From assembly GCF_000719135.1 (NCBI RefSeq), contig NZ_JOEK01000001.1, positions 496,001-560,000 of the forward strand: a DNA stretch of 64,000 nucleotides, read 5' to 3'. Positions 33,820 to 41,086 of this stretch are shown here, piece by piece; position 1 is the first letter of the stretch, and every line of letters begins with the position of its first letter. The notes under the pieces are model-generated. The model saw only the letters and a program-made list of their open reading frames with translations, had not been told where the DNA came from and did not search any database. The position numbers were made by a program, and so were the translations under genes. The DNA comes from Streptomyces avicenniae (GTDB lineage Bacteria > Actinomycetota > Actinomycetes > Streptomycetales > Streptomycetaceae).

Positions 33820-33981
33820 ATGACGCGGACCGCTACGACGAGCCAGGACGGCGCCCCCGCCGCGCCCGCGCCACCACGCGGGGACGACCAGGAGAGCGCG
33901 ACCATGCGGCAGTTACGCGAGAAGGTGCGGGAGGCGAACGCCCGGAGCGCCGGGAACGCCCAGCTCAGGTACGACGGCTGA
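33820..33981 (+). CDS. small protein with a TTA codon
   Basis: A 53-codon frame with GGAGG (33811-33815) four bases before the ATG. The first half is Ala/Pro/Thr-rich (SQDGAPAAPAPPRGDDQ). The second is charged and helical (MRQLREKVREANARSAGNAQLRYDG). Codon 32 is TTA (33913-33915), implying bldA dependence if the gene is real. No family is recognised. The good ribosome binding site is the main support. Confidence 0.5.
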   Translation: MTRTATTSQDGAPAAPAPPRGDDQESATMRQLREKVREANARSAGNAQLRYDG

Positions 33982-34072
33982 CGGCGTCCGCCCCTCGCCG
34001 CATGCCGCCGCCACGCGACCTGTGACCGGACGCCGTCTGACATGCAGATGAACTGCCGTTTCCAGTGGCGCA

Positions 34073-34094
34073 GTTGAGTCAAGAGTTGCTCAAC
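34073..34094. promoter_or_regulatory. inverted repeat upstream of the carbonic anhydrase gene
   Basis: GTTGAG (34073-34078) and CTCAAC (34089-34094) form an inverted repeat 52 bases before the GTG start, in a locally AT-richer region. Candidate operator; the factor is unknown. Confidence 0.35.
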
Positions 34095-34145
34095 GGATCG
34101 TCAAGACAGAACCGTTGGCCATAGGTACACGGTTAGTCTCCGGCC

Positions 34146-34883
34146 GTGATATCGACCGTACGTGCGAACAGACCCGGCGGCGCCCCGCGCCGCACCGTGC
34201 TCCGTACCGCGCTCGCAGGGGGTGCCGCGACCGCCGGTGCCTTCCTCGCCACCGCCCCGACCGCCGCCGCCGAAGGCCGCGCGGACCGGAGGCCCCGTCC
34301 GACCACACCCGCCGAGGCCCTGACCGAACTGGCGGCGGGCAACCGCCGCTGGCGCACCTTCCGCGAGCGCCACCCGCACGAGGGCCGCGTGCTGCGGCAG
34401 GAACTCGTCGGGGGCCAGGACCCGTTCGCCCTCGTCCTCGGCTGCATCGACTCCCGGGTGCCGCCAGAACTGGTCTTCGACCAGGGTCTCGGCGACCTGA
34501 TGACCGTCCGCTCGGCGGGCGAGGTGCTCGACGAGGCGGTGCTCGGCAGCATCGCGTACGGCGTGCTGGAGCTGGGGATCCCCCTGGTCCTCGTCCTGGG
34601 CCACCAGTCGTGCGGCGCGGTCGCGGCGGCCGTCGAGGCCGAGGAGCACGGGACGCATCTGCCCGCCCACATCCAGTACCTCGCCGACCAGATCACCCCG
34701 GCGATCGACCACTCGGTGACGGGTGACGCGCGGGTGGACGCGACGGTCACCGCGAACGTCGCCCTCGTCCGCTCCCGGTTGGCCGCCGAGCCCGATCTGG
34801 CCGCCAAGGTCGCGACCGGCGACCTGGCGATCGTCGGGGCGCGCTACGAGCTGGTGAACCAGCGCGTGCACGTCGTGGACTGA
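34146..34883 (+). CDS. exported beta-carbonic anhydrase
   Basis: A 245-residue beta-class carbonic anhydrase interconverting CO2 and bicarbonate. The zinc ligands are Cys100 (GCIDSRVPPE, with the Asp102-Arg104 dyad), His153 and Cys156 (GHQSCGAV). Unlike cytoplasmic forms it has an N-terminal export signal with a twin-arginine-type motif (PRRTVLRTAL, residues 14-23) and a hydrophobic core to about residue 42. It is therefore probably folded and moved by Tat. There is no clear ribosome binding site before the GTG, so translation may be leaderless. Confidence 0.88.
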   Translation: MISTVRANRPGGAPRRTVLRTALAGGAATAGAFLATAPTAAAEGRADRRPRPTTPAEALTELAAGNRRWRTFRERHPHEGRVLRQELVGGQDPFALVLGCIDSRVPPELVFDQGLGDLMTVRSAGEVLDEAVLGSIAYGVLELGIPLVLVLGHQSCGAVAAAVEAEEHGTHLPAHIQYLADQITPAIDHSVTGDARVDATVTANVALVRSRLAAEPDLAAKVATGDLAIVGARYELVNQRVHVVD

Positions 34884-34941
34884 CCGCCAGGGGCGGAGGG
34901 TGAGGCGTGGTTGACGCCGCCGCACCGGCGGCGTCCCCGCT

Positions 34942-35385
34942 TCAGCGGCGTTCGAGGACGACCAGCGGGATGTCCCGGTCCGTCTGCCCCCGGTACGTGT
35001 CGTAGAGGGGGAACAGCGCGGTCATGCGTGGCCACAGCGCCGCCTTCTCCGTGGGGTCGGCGGTGCGGGCGCGGGCCGTGAAGCGCTCGGCGCCGACCTG
35101 GAGGGTGACGTCCGGTTCCGCGTCCAGGTTGAGGTACCAGGCGGGGTGCCGGTCGGCGCCGCCGTTCGACGCGACGAGCAGGTAACGGCCCGCGTCCTGG
35201 CCGTAGATGAGCGCGGTCCGGCGCAGCGCGCCGGACCTGCGTCCCCGGGTGGTCAGGAGCAGGGTCGGCAGGCCCTGGTAGTCGTGGCCCTCCGCGCCGT
35301 CCGTCGCGACGTACCGGCGGATGTGCTCCGCGACCCAGCCCGTCGCGTTGTCGATGACCTTCTCGGTCTCGTCACCGTCGCTCAC
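34942..35385 (-). CDS. F420-dependent nitroreductase-like protein
   Basis: A 147-residue protein of the deazaflavin (F420)-dependent nitroreductase (DDN/FDOR-A) family. It has the phrase LLTTRGRRSGALRRTALIY at the cofactor pocket and HPAWYLNLDAEPDVTLQVG, both conserved in this group. It starts at a GTG overlapping the stop of the preceding gene (GTGA), so it is the second gene of an operon. Substrate not predictable; members reduce nitro compounds, quinones or lipids. Confidence 0.87.
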   Translation of the reverse strand: MSDGDETEKVIDNATGWVAEHIRRYVATDGAEGHDYQGLPTLLLTTRGRRSGALRRTALIYGQDAGRYLLVASNGGADRHPAWYLNLDAEPDVTLQVGAERFTARARTADPTEKAALWPRMTALFPLYDTYRGQTDRDIPLVVLERR

Positions 35386-35843
35386 GCGGCGGGCCCCGCC
35401 GTGACGGGCGCGGCAGGCGCGGCGACTCGCGGCGACGCACGGCGCAGGAGCGGTATGAGGACGGCGGCGACCGCGAAGTGCGTCAGCGCCAGCACGGCCT
35501 TCGTCCCGCCCGTCGCCTCCACGTCGAGGAGCGGCACGCACGAGAGCGCCAGGACGACGACGGCCACGGCCGTCCACACCGTGCGGGCCCTGGCAGAGGC
35601 GAATCGTTCCAGCACCGCCAGCAGCGCCCAGCCCAGCAGGGCGGCGGCGGCCGAGAAGAGCACGATGGCGGCGGCGCCGACGTCCTGGGGGTCCTGGTCG
35701 CCCTGGGTGAAGACCATCTCGGCGCCGAGGACCGGGTCGCCGACGAGCCAGACGAGCAGGGCCGCGGCGACCGAGCCGAGGACGGCGAGGCCGCGCAGGG
35801 CGCGTGTGCCGGGGCGGTCGGGTGTCGGGGCAGGGGTGGACAT
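35382..35843 (-). CDS. four-helix membrane protein (DUF6069 family)
   Basis: A 153-residue membrane protein with four hydrophobic segments: RGLAVLGSVAAALLVWLVG, AAAIVLFSAAAALLGWALLAVLERF, TVWTAVAVVVLALSCVPL and AVLALTHFAVAAVLIPLL. The pattern WALLAVLERF...ARTVWT is that of DUF6069. The ATG follows AAGGAG. It is the first gene of an operon with the F420-type reductase and is divergent from a MarR regulator. Confidence 0.82.
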   Translation of the reverse strand: MSTPAPTPDRPGTRALRGLAVLGSVAAALLVWLVGDPVLGAEMVFTQGDQDPQDVGAAAIVLFSAAAALLGWALLAVLERFASARARTVWTAVAVVVLALSCVPLLDVEATGGTKAVLALTHFAVAAVLIPLLRRASPRVAAPAAPVTAGPAA

Positions 35844-35869
35844 GGTGAACTCCTTGTGATCGACCATTG

Positions 35870-35921
35870 TTGATGACCTCAACTGTTTGGGCAGTCTAGG
35901 GTATGTGCTTGAGGTGCTCAA
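35870..35921. promoter_or_regulatory. two MarR-type operator sites
   Basis: TTGATGACCTCAA (35870-35882) and TTGAGGTGCTCAA (35909-35921) share the form TTGA-N5-TCAA and lie 39 bases apart, centre to centre. They occupy the region between the divergent DUF6069 operon and the MarR gene, as expected for a MarR repressor acting on both. Confidence 0.65.
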
Positions 35922-35960
35922 CAGTTCTCCGGCCGAAGGGCGCGGCGTACGATCGGGAGC

Positions 35961-36392
35961 ATGAGCGCCCAGCACAGCGACCCGGTCGTGGACGAGGTGG
36001 CCTCGCTCGTGACGCAGATCTCGGAGCGTCTCCGTCTCGACTTCAACGACACCGCCGCGGGCCTCGACCTGCCGCCCGCGCAGGCGATCGTCGTGGCCCG
36101 GCTGGACGAGCCCGCCCCGATGCGGCGGCTCGCCGAGTGGCTGTCCTGCGACGCGTCCAACGTCACCGGCATCGTGGACGGGCTCGAACGCCGGGGGCTG
36201 GTCGAGCGGCGCACCGACCCGGCGGACCGGCGGGTCAAGATGGTCGCGCTCACCGACGAGGGGCGGCGGCGCCGCGTGTCGCTCGGGCGCCGCTACCACG
36301 CGTTCACCGGCGGGCTCTTCGACCTGCCGCCGGAGGAACTGGGCACGCTGCGGGACCTGTTGGCCCGCGTCATGGCGGGCGCCGACGGCTGA
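35961..36392 (+). CDS. MarR family transcriptional regulator
   Basis: A 143-residue MarR protein with AQAIVVARLDEPAPMRRLAEWLSCDASNVTGIVDGLERRGLVERRTDPADRRVKMVALTDEG as its core (about residues 33-95). It is divergent from the DUF6069/F420-reductase operon, with two related inverted repeats in between, and is likely its repressor. Confidence 0.9.
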   Translation: MSAQHSDPVVDEVASLVTQISERLRLDFNDTAAGLDLPPAQAIVVARLDEPAPMRRLAEWLSCDASNVTGIVDGLERRGLVERRTDPADRRVKMVALTDEGRRRRVSLGRRYHAFTGGLFDLPPEELGTLRDLLARVMAGADG

Positions 36393-36425
36393 GACGGGCC
36401 CGCTGCGCGGACGGGCCCGGCGCCG

Positions 36426-37190
36426 TCAGCCGAGGGTGTGCCCGCCGTTGACCTTGACGCGTTCGCCGGTGACGAATCCGGCGGCTGGTGAGGCGAGGAA
36501 GGCGACGGTGGCGGCGACGTCCTCGGGCCGCCCGAGGTGGCCGAGCGGCACCCCCGCGGCGTAGTCGGCGAGGGACTCCGGCGTCGCGTCGGCGTGCCGC
36601 TCCACCGGGATCCAGCCGGGGGCGACGGTGTTGACGGTGACGCCGTACGGGCCGAGGGCGCGCGCCCAGATCTCGGTCAGCGCGTGCTGGGCGGCCTTGG
36701 CCGCGATGTAAGGGGACATGTCGGGGAGGACCCGTTCGAGCACGTCGGAGCCGATCTGGATGATCCGGCCGCCACCCAGGTCGCGCATGGCGGGGAGGGT
36801 GGCCTCCATGAGGAGCGTGGGGCTCTTGACGAAGAACGTGAGCTGGTCGAGGTGGTCCTGCCAGGTGACGGTCTCGGGGGCGGTCAGGGGCTGGGGGCCG
36901 GTGGCGTTGAGGACCAGGACGCCGATCGGGCCGAGGTGGTCGGTGATGTCGCCGACGAGCGTGGTGACGGCGGCCTCGTCGGTGACGTCGGTGGGGAACG
37001 CCTCGGCGGTGCCGCCCGCGGCGCGGATGTCCGTGACGACGCGGTGGGCGGCCTCCGTGCCGGAACGGTAGGCGACCGCGACCGGGTGCCCTTCGGCGGC
37101 GAGCCGGCGGGCGATGGCGGCGCCGAGACCACGGGAGGCGCCGGTGACGAGCGCGGTACCGGGGACGCGGGGGGTGCCGGAAGTTGTCAT
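36426..37190 (-). CDS. SDR family oxidoreductase
   Basis: A 254-residue short-chain dehydrogenase. It has TGASRGLGAAIARRLAAEGH (residues 17-36), LNATGP in place of the usual NNAG (about residue 93), the serine in IIQIGSD, and YIAAK (about residue 161). The C-terminus FVTGERVKVNGGHTLG is typical of 3-oxoacyl-ACP reductase-like members. Substrate unknown. It is divergent from the carboxylesterase gene with only 41 bases between the starts. Confidence 0.88.
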   Translation of the reverse strand: MTTSGTPRVPGTALVTGASRGLGAAIARRLAAEGHPVAVAYRSGTEAAHRVVTDIRAAGGTAEAFPTDVTDEAAVTTLVGDITDHLGPIGVLVLNATGPQPLTAPETVTWQDHLDQLTFFVKSPTLLMEATLPAMRDLGGGRIIQIGSDVLERVLPDMSPYIAAKAAQHALTEIWARALGPYGVTVNTVAPGWIPVERHADATPESLADYAAGVPLGHLGRPEDVAATVAFLASPAAGFVTGERVKVNGGHTLG

Positions 37191-37231
37191 GAGGTCAACC
37201 TAGGCTGCCACGAGCGGACCGTGGGAGGGGA

Positions 37232-38686
37232 GTGGTGGGCGTGGGAGCGCGGGACATCCGGTTGAGGCAGGGGACGGTGCGGGCGTGGCCCGCCGCTCCC
37301 GGCTCCGCCGTCCTCGTGGCGCGGGGCATCCCGTACGCGCGTCTCAGGGGGGCGGGCGCGGGGTGGGGTGGTGGAAAACGAACGTTCCTTTCCGCAGAGC
37401 CGAACCGCAAAAAACGAACGTTCGTTTTTCGAGAAGCCGCCCGCGACCGGTTCCCCCCGCCGCAGGCCCCGGCCGCCTGGCAGGGCGTCCGGGACGGCGG
37501 CGCGTTCGGCCCCGTCGCGCCGCAGTCGGCCCGTCTCCCCGGCGCGCCGGTGTGGGACCCGGACGACCCGGCGGGCGCGGACTTCCTCACCGTCAACGTG
37601 TGGGCACCGGCCGCGCGCGGCACGTCCGGCCTGCCCGTGCTGGTCTGGCTGCACGGCGGCGCGTACACCTTCGGCTCCGCGGCCCAGCCCGAGTTCGACG
37701 GCGCAGTCCTCGCCGCCAGCGGGAACGGCATGGTCGTCGTCACCCTCAACCACCGCCTCGGCTTCGAGGGGTACGGCCTCGTCCCCGGCGCCCCGCCCAA
37801 CAGGGGGCTCCTCGACCAGGTGGCCGCGCTGCGCTGGGTCCGCGACAACGCGGCGGCGTTCGGCGGCGCACCGGACAACGTCACCCTCGCCGGTCAGTCC
37901 TCTGGCGCCACCTCCGTCCTGTGCCTCATGGCCCCGGCCCGCGGCCTCTTCCGCCGGGCGATCACCCACAGCGCCGTGGGCCCCGTCTTCTCCCACCGCC
38001 TCGCCACCCGCATCGCCCGCCGCGTGGCGGAGCGGACGGGCCCGCTGGCGGAGGCGTCCCCCGCCGCGCTCGTCGCGGCGACCGACACCGTGGCCGCGGC
38101 CGGTTCGCGCCCCTACAACCCCGTCGTCCACGGCCCGGTCCTGCCCGACGATCCCGCCACCTCCCCCGACCCCGCCGTCGATCTCCTGGTCTGCACGACG
38201 TCGCACGAGTTCTGGCTGATGGACGCGTTCGGCCAAGGCCGCCCGGTCCGCACCGACACCGACCTCGCCGCGTTCGCCCGCTGGTCCCGGCTGCCCGCCG
38301 GGCTGACCGACGGCTACCGGACGCTGATGCCCGGCGCGTCCGCCGCCGACGTCTACCTGGCGGTGCACGGCGACCTGCTCTTCGGGGAGTACACCCGCCG
38401 CCTCGCGGACCTCCACACGGCGGCCGGTGGACGCACGTACCGTGCGCGCTACGACGGTGCCTGGCACGGCGCGGAGATCCCCCACGCCTTCGGCAACTCC
38501 CCGGAAGGCCCCGGGGAGATCACGGCCGCCTGGGCGGCGTTCGCCGCGTCGGGCGACCCCGGCTGGGCCACCGGCACCGTACGCCGCTGGCAGGCGCCGG
38601 GCCGGCCACCCGGCCCGCCCGTCCCCGAGCCCGAGGACACCCGTGCCCTGTGGGCGCCGTTCGCCTACTCCCCCGCGTCCCGCTGA
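37232..38686 (+). CDS. type B carboxylesterase with an N-terminal insertion
   Basis: A 484-residue alpha/beta hydrolase from a GTG start after GGAGGGG. The oxyanion motif is LHGGAYTFGS (about residue 138) and the nucleophile elbow GQSSGATS (about residue 228). The family N-terminus GIPYA (33-37) is normally followed after about 9 residues by a RF-PPQ segment. Here that segment (RFPPPQ, 73-78) comes 36 residues later. The extra 27 or so residues (GWGGGKRTFLSAEPNRKKRTFVF region) are encoded by two copies of the AT-rich dispersed palindrome and flanking DNA. The reading frame survives; activity is uncertain. Confidence 0.83.
   Translation: MVGVGARDIRLRQGTVRAWPAAPGSAVLVARGIPYARLRGAGAGWGGGKRTFLSAEPNRKKRTFVFREAARDRFPPPQAPAAWQGVRDGGAFGPVAPQSARLPGAPVWDPDDPAGADFLTVNVWAPAARGTSGLPVLVWLHGGAYTFGSAAQPEFDGAVLAASGNGMVVVTLNHRLGFEGYGLVPGAPPNRGLLDQVAALRWVRDNAAAFGGAPDNVTLAGQSSGATSVLCLMAPARGLFRRAITHSAVGPVFSHRLATRIARRVAERTGPLAEASPAALVAATDTVAAAGSRPYNPVVHGPVLPDDPATSPDPAVDLLVCTTSHEFWLMDAFGQGRPVRTDTDLAAFARWSRLPAGLTDGYRTLMPGASAADVYLAVHGDLLFGEYTRRLADLHTAAGGRTYRARYDGAWHGAEIPHAFGNSPEGPGEITAAWAAFAASGDPGWATGTVRRWQAPGRPPGPPVPEPEDTRALWAPFAYSPASR
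37375..37392. repeat. copy 5 of the dispersed palindrome (imperfect)
   Basis: AAAACGAACGTTCCTTTC: two differences from the consensus on its right arm, within the carboxylesterase gene, 36 bases before copy 6 in the same orientation. Confidence 0.7.
37410..37429. repeat. copy 6 of the dispersed palindrome (perfect, 20 bp)
   Basis: AAAAACGAACGTTCGTTTTT, a perfect 20-bp palindrome within the carboxylesterase coding region. With copy 5 it forms an AT-rich patch of about 60 bases in otherwise very GC-rich DNA. Confidence 0.85.
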
Positions 38687-39183
38687 ACCTCCCCGATCCG
38701 CTCGCGCAGCGGGCGGCGTTCCAGCGCGGCGAGCGTCTCGGTGACGAGGCGGCTGAGCGGGTAGGGGAGTTCGGTCTCCAGGGCGGCGGCGGCCCGCTCC
38801 GTCGCCGCCCACTCGGCGTCGATCCTCGGCAGCAGCGCCTCGGCCTCGGGGGTCAGGCGCACGAGGCGCTGGCGCGCGTCCTCGTCCCCGGGGGTGAGGC
38901 TGACCAGCCCCTCCTTGGCCATCTGCGCGACGGTCTGGCTGGCCGCCGAGTGCGTGACACCGATCGCGAGGGCCACCTCCCGGATGGGCAGCGCGCCCCG
39001 GGCCGCCACGGCGCGGACGACGGGCGCGAAGCGCGGGCGGAAGTCGGGCAGGCCCAGGTCGGTGTAGACGGCCTGGACGTCGCGGTCCAGCGTGTCGAGG
39101 AGGAGCCGGAGGCGCGTGCCGAGGAAGGCCGGGCCGGGAGGAGCGGCGTCGGGGAGAGCGGCGTCGGGGGGCGGGGCGGTCAT
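38665..39183 (-). CDS. MarR family transcriptional regulator
   Basis: A 172-residue MarR-like regulator with a proline/alanine-rich N-terminal 20 residues. The DNA-binding core is LPIREVALAIGVTHSAASQTVAQMAKEGLVSLTPGDEDARQRLVRLTPEAEALL. The segment VYTDLGLPDFRPRFAPVVRAVAARG before it is a form common in MarR proteins paired with hydrolases or acetyltransferases. It is divergent from a proline iminopeptidase gene with a large operator between them; its 3' end overlaps the esterase gene by 22 bases. Confidence 0.87.
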   Translation of the reverse strand: MTAPPPDAALPDAAPPGPAFLGTRLRLLLDTLDRDVQAVYTDLGLPDFRPRFAPVVRAVAARGALPIREVALAIGVTHSAASQTVAQMAKEGLVSLTPGDEDARQRLVRLTPEAEALLPRIDAEWAATERAAAALETELPYPLSRLVTETLAALERRPLRERIGEVQRDAGE

Positions 39184-39190
39184 GGCGCCG

Positions 39191-39226
39191 AATATAACAG
39201 CGCTTCTATATAAGCACTGTTATATT
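39191..39226. promoter_or_regulatory. 36-bp near-perfect palindromic operator
   Basis: AATATAACAG (39191-39200) and CTGTTATATT (39217-39226) are perfect 10-bp inverted arms. The 16-base centre (CGCTTCTATATAAGCA) continues the symmetry, with 32 of 36 positions symmetric. It lies 8 bases upstream of the MarR start and 43 bases from the iminopeptidase start. Confidence 0.75.
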
Positions 39227-39268
39227 CACGCCCCGGAACACCGACGACACACCGTGAGGGCGAGTGAC

Positions 39269-40207
39269 ATGAGCGGAACCAGCGGCATGCTCGACGTGGG
39301 CGACGGCAACCACGTCCACTGGGAGGCGCACGGCGACCCGGCGGGCAAGCCCGCGCTGATCGTCCACGGCGGCCCGGGGACCGGGAGCAACCCGGTCAGG
39401 CCCGGCCTCTTCGACCTGGAGCGCTACCGCGTCGTCCTCCTCGACCAGCGCGGCTCAGGCCGCAGCACCCCGCACGCGAGCGACCCGGCCACCGACATGC
39501 GCCACAACACGACGCACCACCTCGTCGCCGACATGGAACGCCTCCGCACCCACCTGGGCATCGACCGCTGGCTGCTCTACGGCGGCTCCTGGGGCTCGAC
39601 GCTGATCCTCGCCTACGCCGAGCAACACCCGGAGCGCGTCTCGGAGATCGTCATCGCGAGCGTGACGACGACCCGCCGCTCGGAGATCGACTGGCTGTAC
39701 AGGGGGGTCGGACGCTTTTTCCCCGAGGAGTGGGAACGTTTCCTCGCCGGGGCGCCCGGCACCCCGCGCGACGGCGACGTCGTCGGCGCGTACGCCCGCC
39801 TGATGGAGGACCAGGACGCGGCGGTCCGCGCCAAGGCGGTGGCCGACTGGTGCGCCTGGGAGGACGCGGTCCTCTCGGGCGAGACGAAGGGCGGCCCGCG
39901 CCCGTTCGGCGACCGGCCGCCCGCCGCACGGGTCGCGCTCGTCCGCATCTGCACGCACTACTTCGCGCACGGGGCCTGGCTGGAGGAGGGCGCGCTGCTG
40001 CGGGACGCGCACCGGCTCGCGGGCATCCCCGGCGTCCTCGTGCACGGGCGGCTCGACATGGGCGGTCCGCCGCACACGGCCTGGGCCCTCGCGCAGGTGT
40101 GGCCCGACGCGCGTCTCCATGTGACGGAGGAGGCGGGGCACCTCGGGAACGAGGCGAGCCGCGCCCATGTCCGCGCCGCCCTCGCGGAGTTCGCGGCAAG
40201 GGGCTGA
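39269..40207 (+). CDS. pip: proline iminopeptidase-like alpha/beta hydrolase
   Basis: A 312-residue S33-family hydrolase that would release N-terminal proline from peptides. It has the HGGPGTGSNP oxyanion motif (about residue 32), VVLLDQRGSGRSTPHAS (typical of proline iminopeptidases), and the nucleophile elbow GGSWGSTLILAYAEQHPE (Ser about residue 111). The terminal histidine lies in EEAGHLGNE, and the Asp is expected in HGRLDMG. The ATG at 39269 follows GAGGG. It is divergent from, and probably repressed by, the MarR protein through the 36-bp palindrome. Confidence 0.9.
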   Translation: MSGTSGMLDVGDGNHVHWEAHGDPAGKPALIVHGGPGTGSNPVRPGLFDLERYRVVLLDQRGSGRSTPHASDPATDMRHNTTHHLVADMERLRTHLGIDRWLLYGGSWGSTLILAYAEQHPERVSEIVIASVTTTRRSEIDWLYRGVGRFFPEEWERFLAGAPGTPRDGDVVGAYARLMEDQDAAVRAKAVADWCAWEDAVLSGETKGGPRPFGDRPPAARVALVRICTHYFAHGAWLEEGALLRDAHRLAGIPGVLVHGRLDMGGPPHTAWALAQVWPDARLHVTEEAGHLGNEASRAHVRAALAEFAARG

Positions 40208-40300
40208 CCTGTGCCGGTGGCGGTTTCCGGACACCACGTCCGCAGCGCGACGTCCGGCCGCCGCCGGTGCCCGGCCGCGCGCCGGGCCACGATCGGTGGC

Positions 40301-41047
40301 ATGAAGGAAAACGATTTCGCAGGCAGGACGGCGCTGGTGACGGGTGGCGGCCGGGGCATCGGCGCCGCGGTGGCGCTCCGACTCGCGGACGGCGGCGCGG
40401 ACGTCGTGCTCACCTACCGGCGTGACAAGGACAGCGCGCGGGCGGTCGTCGGGGAGATCGAGCGGCTCGGGCGGCGGGCGTTCGCGGTCCTGGCCGACGG
40501 CGAGGACCCGGAGGCGGTCGAGGCGGCCGTGGACACGGCGGTCGCGCGGACCGGCCGCCTGGACGTCCTGGTGAACAACGCCGCCGCCTTCCCGGTCGGC
40601 CCGCTGGAGGAACTGGACCGCGCCACGTTCGACGCGACGGTCGCCGTGAACGTCCGCGCCCCCTACCTGGCGTCCCGGGCCGCCGCCCGCCACATGACGG
40701 AGGGCGGCCGGATCATCAGCGTGGGCAGCAACGTCGCCGAGCGAACCGTGTTCCCCGGCTTCACGCTGTACGCGCTGAGCAAGGCGGCGCTGACCGGTAT
40801 GACGAAGGGGCTCGCCCGCGACCTCGGGCCGCGCGGCATCACGGTCAACCTCGTCCACCCGGGCCCGACCGACACGGACCTGAACCCGGCGGACGGCCCG
40901 AACGCGGCCACCGTCAACGGGTACACCGCCCTCGGCCGCTACGGGACGCCCGACGAGATCGCGAGCGCGGTGGCGTTCCTGGCCTCCCCGGCGGCCGGGT
41001 ACGTCACGGGCGCCTCGCTCCACGCGGACGGCGGCTTCACCGTCTGA
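40301..41047 (+). CDS. SDR family oxidoreductase (3-oxoacyl reductase-like)
   Basis: A 248-residue short-chain dehydrogenase with TGGGRGIGAAVALRLADGGA (about residues 14-33), NNAAAFP (about 91), ISVGSNVAER, YALSKAAL (catalytic Tyr/Lys about 158-162) and PGPTDTDLNP. The last part, YVTGASLHADGGFTV, is typical. It is similar in type to FabG-like enzymes with unknown substrates. It stands alone, 93 bases after the iminopeptidase gene. Confidence 0.9.
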   Translation: MKENDFAGRTALVTGGGRGIGAAVALRLADGGADVVLTYRRDKDSARAVVGEIERLGRRAFAVLADGEDPEAVEAAVDTAVARTGRLDVLVNNAAAFPVGPLEELDRATFDATVAVNVRAPYLASRAAARHMTEGGRIISVGSNVAERTVFPGFTLYALSKAALTGMTKGLARDLGPRGITVNLVHPGPTDTDLNPADGPNAATVNGYTALGRYGTPDEIASAVAFLASPAAGYVTGASLHADGGFTV

Positions 41048-41063
41048 GCCGCCTGCCTCCGGG

Positions 41064-41086
41064 CCGCCCTCCTCAACGGGGGGCGG
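41064..41086. terminator. putative terminator between converging genes
   Basis: CCGCCC (41064-41069) and GGGCGG (41081-41086) form a 6-bp GC-rich stem with an 11-base loop, just after the SDR stop and before the converging peptidase stop. Confidence 0.4.

Noticed and set aside
37375..37429. Rho-independent terminator
   Set aside because: The perfect palindrome has no loop and low GC stem strength; two are within a coding region.
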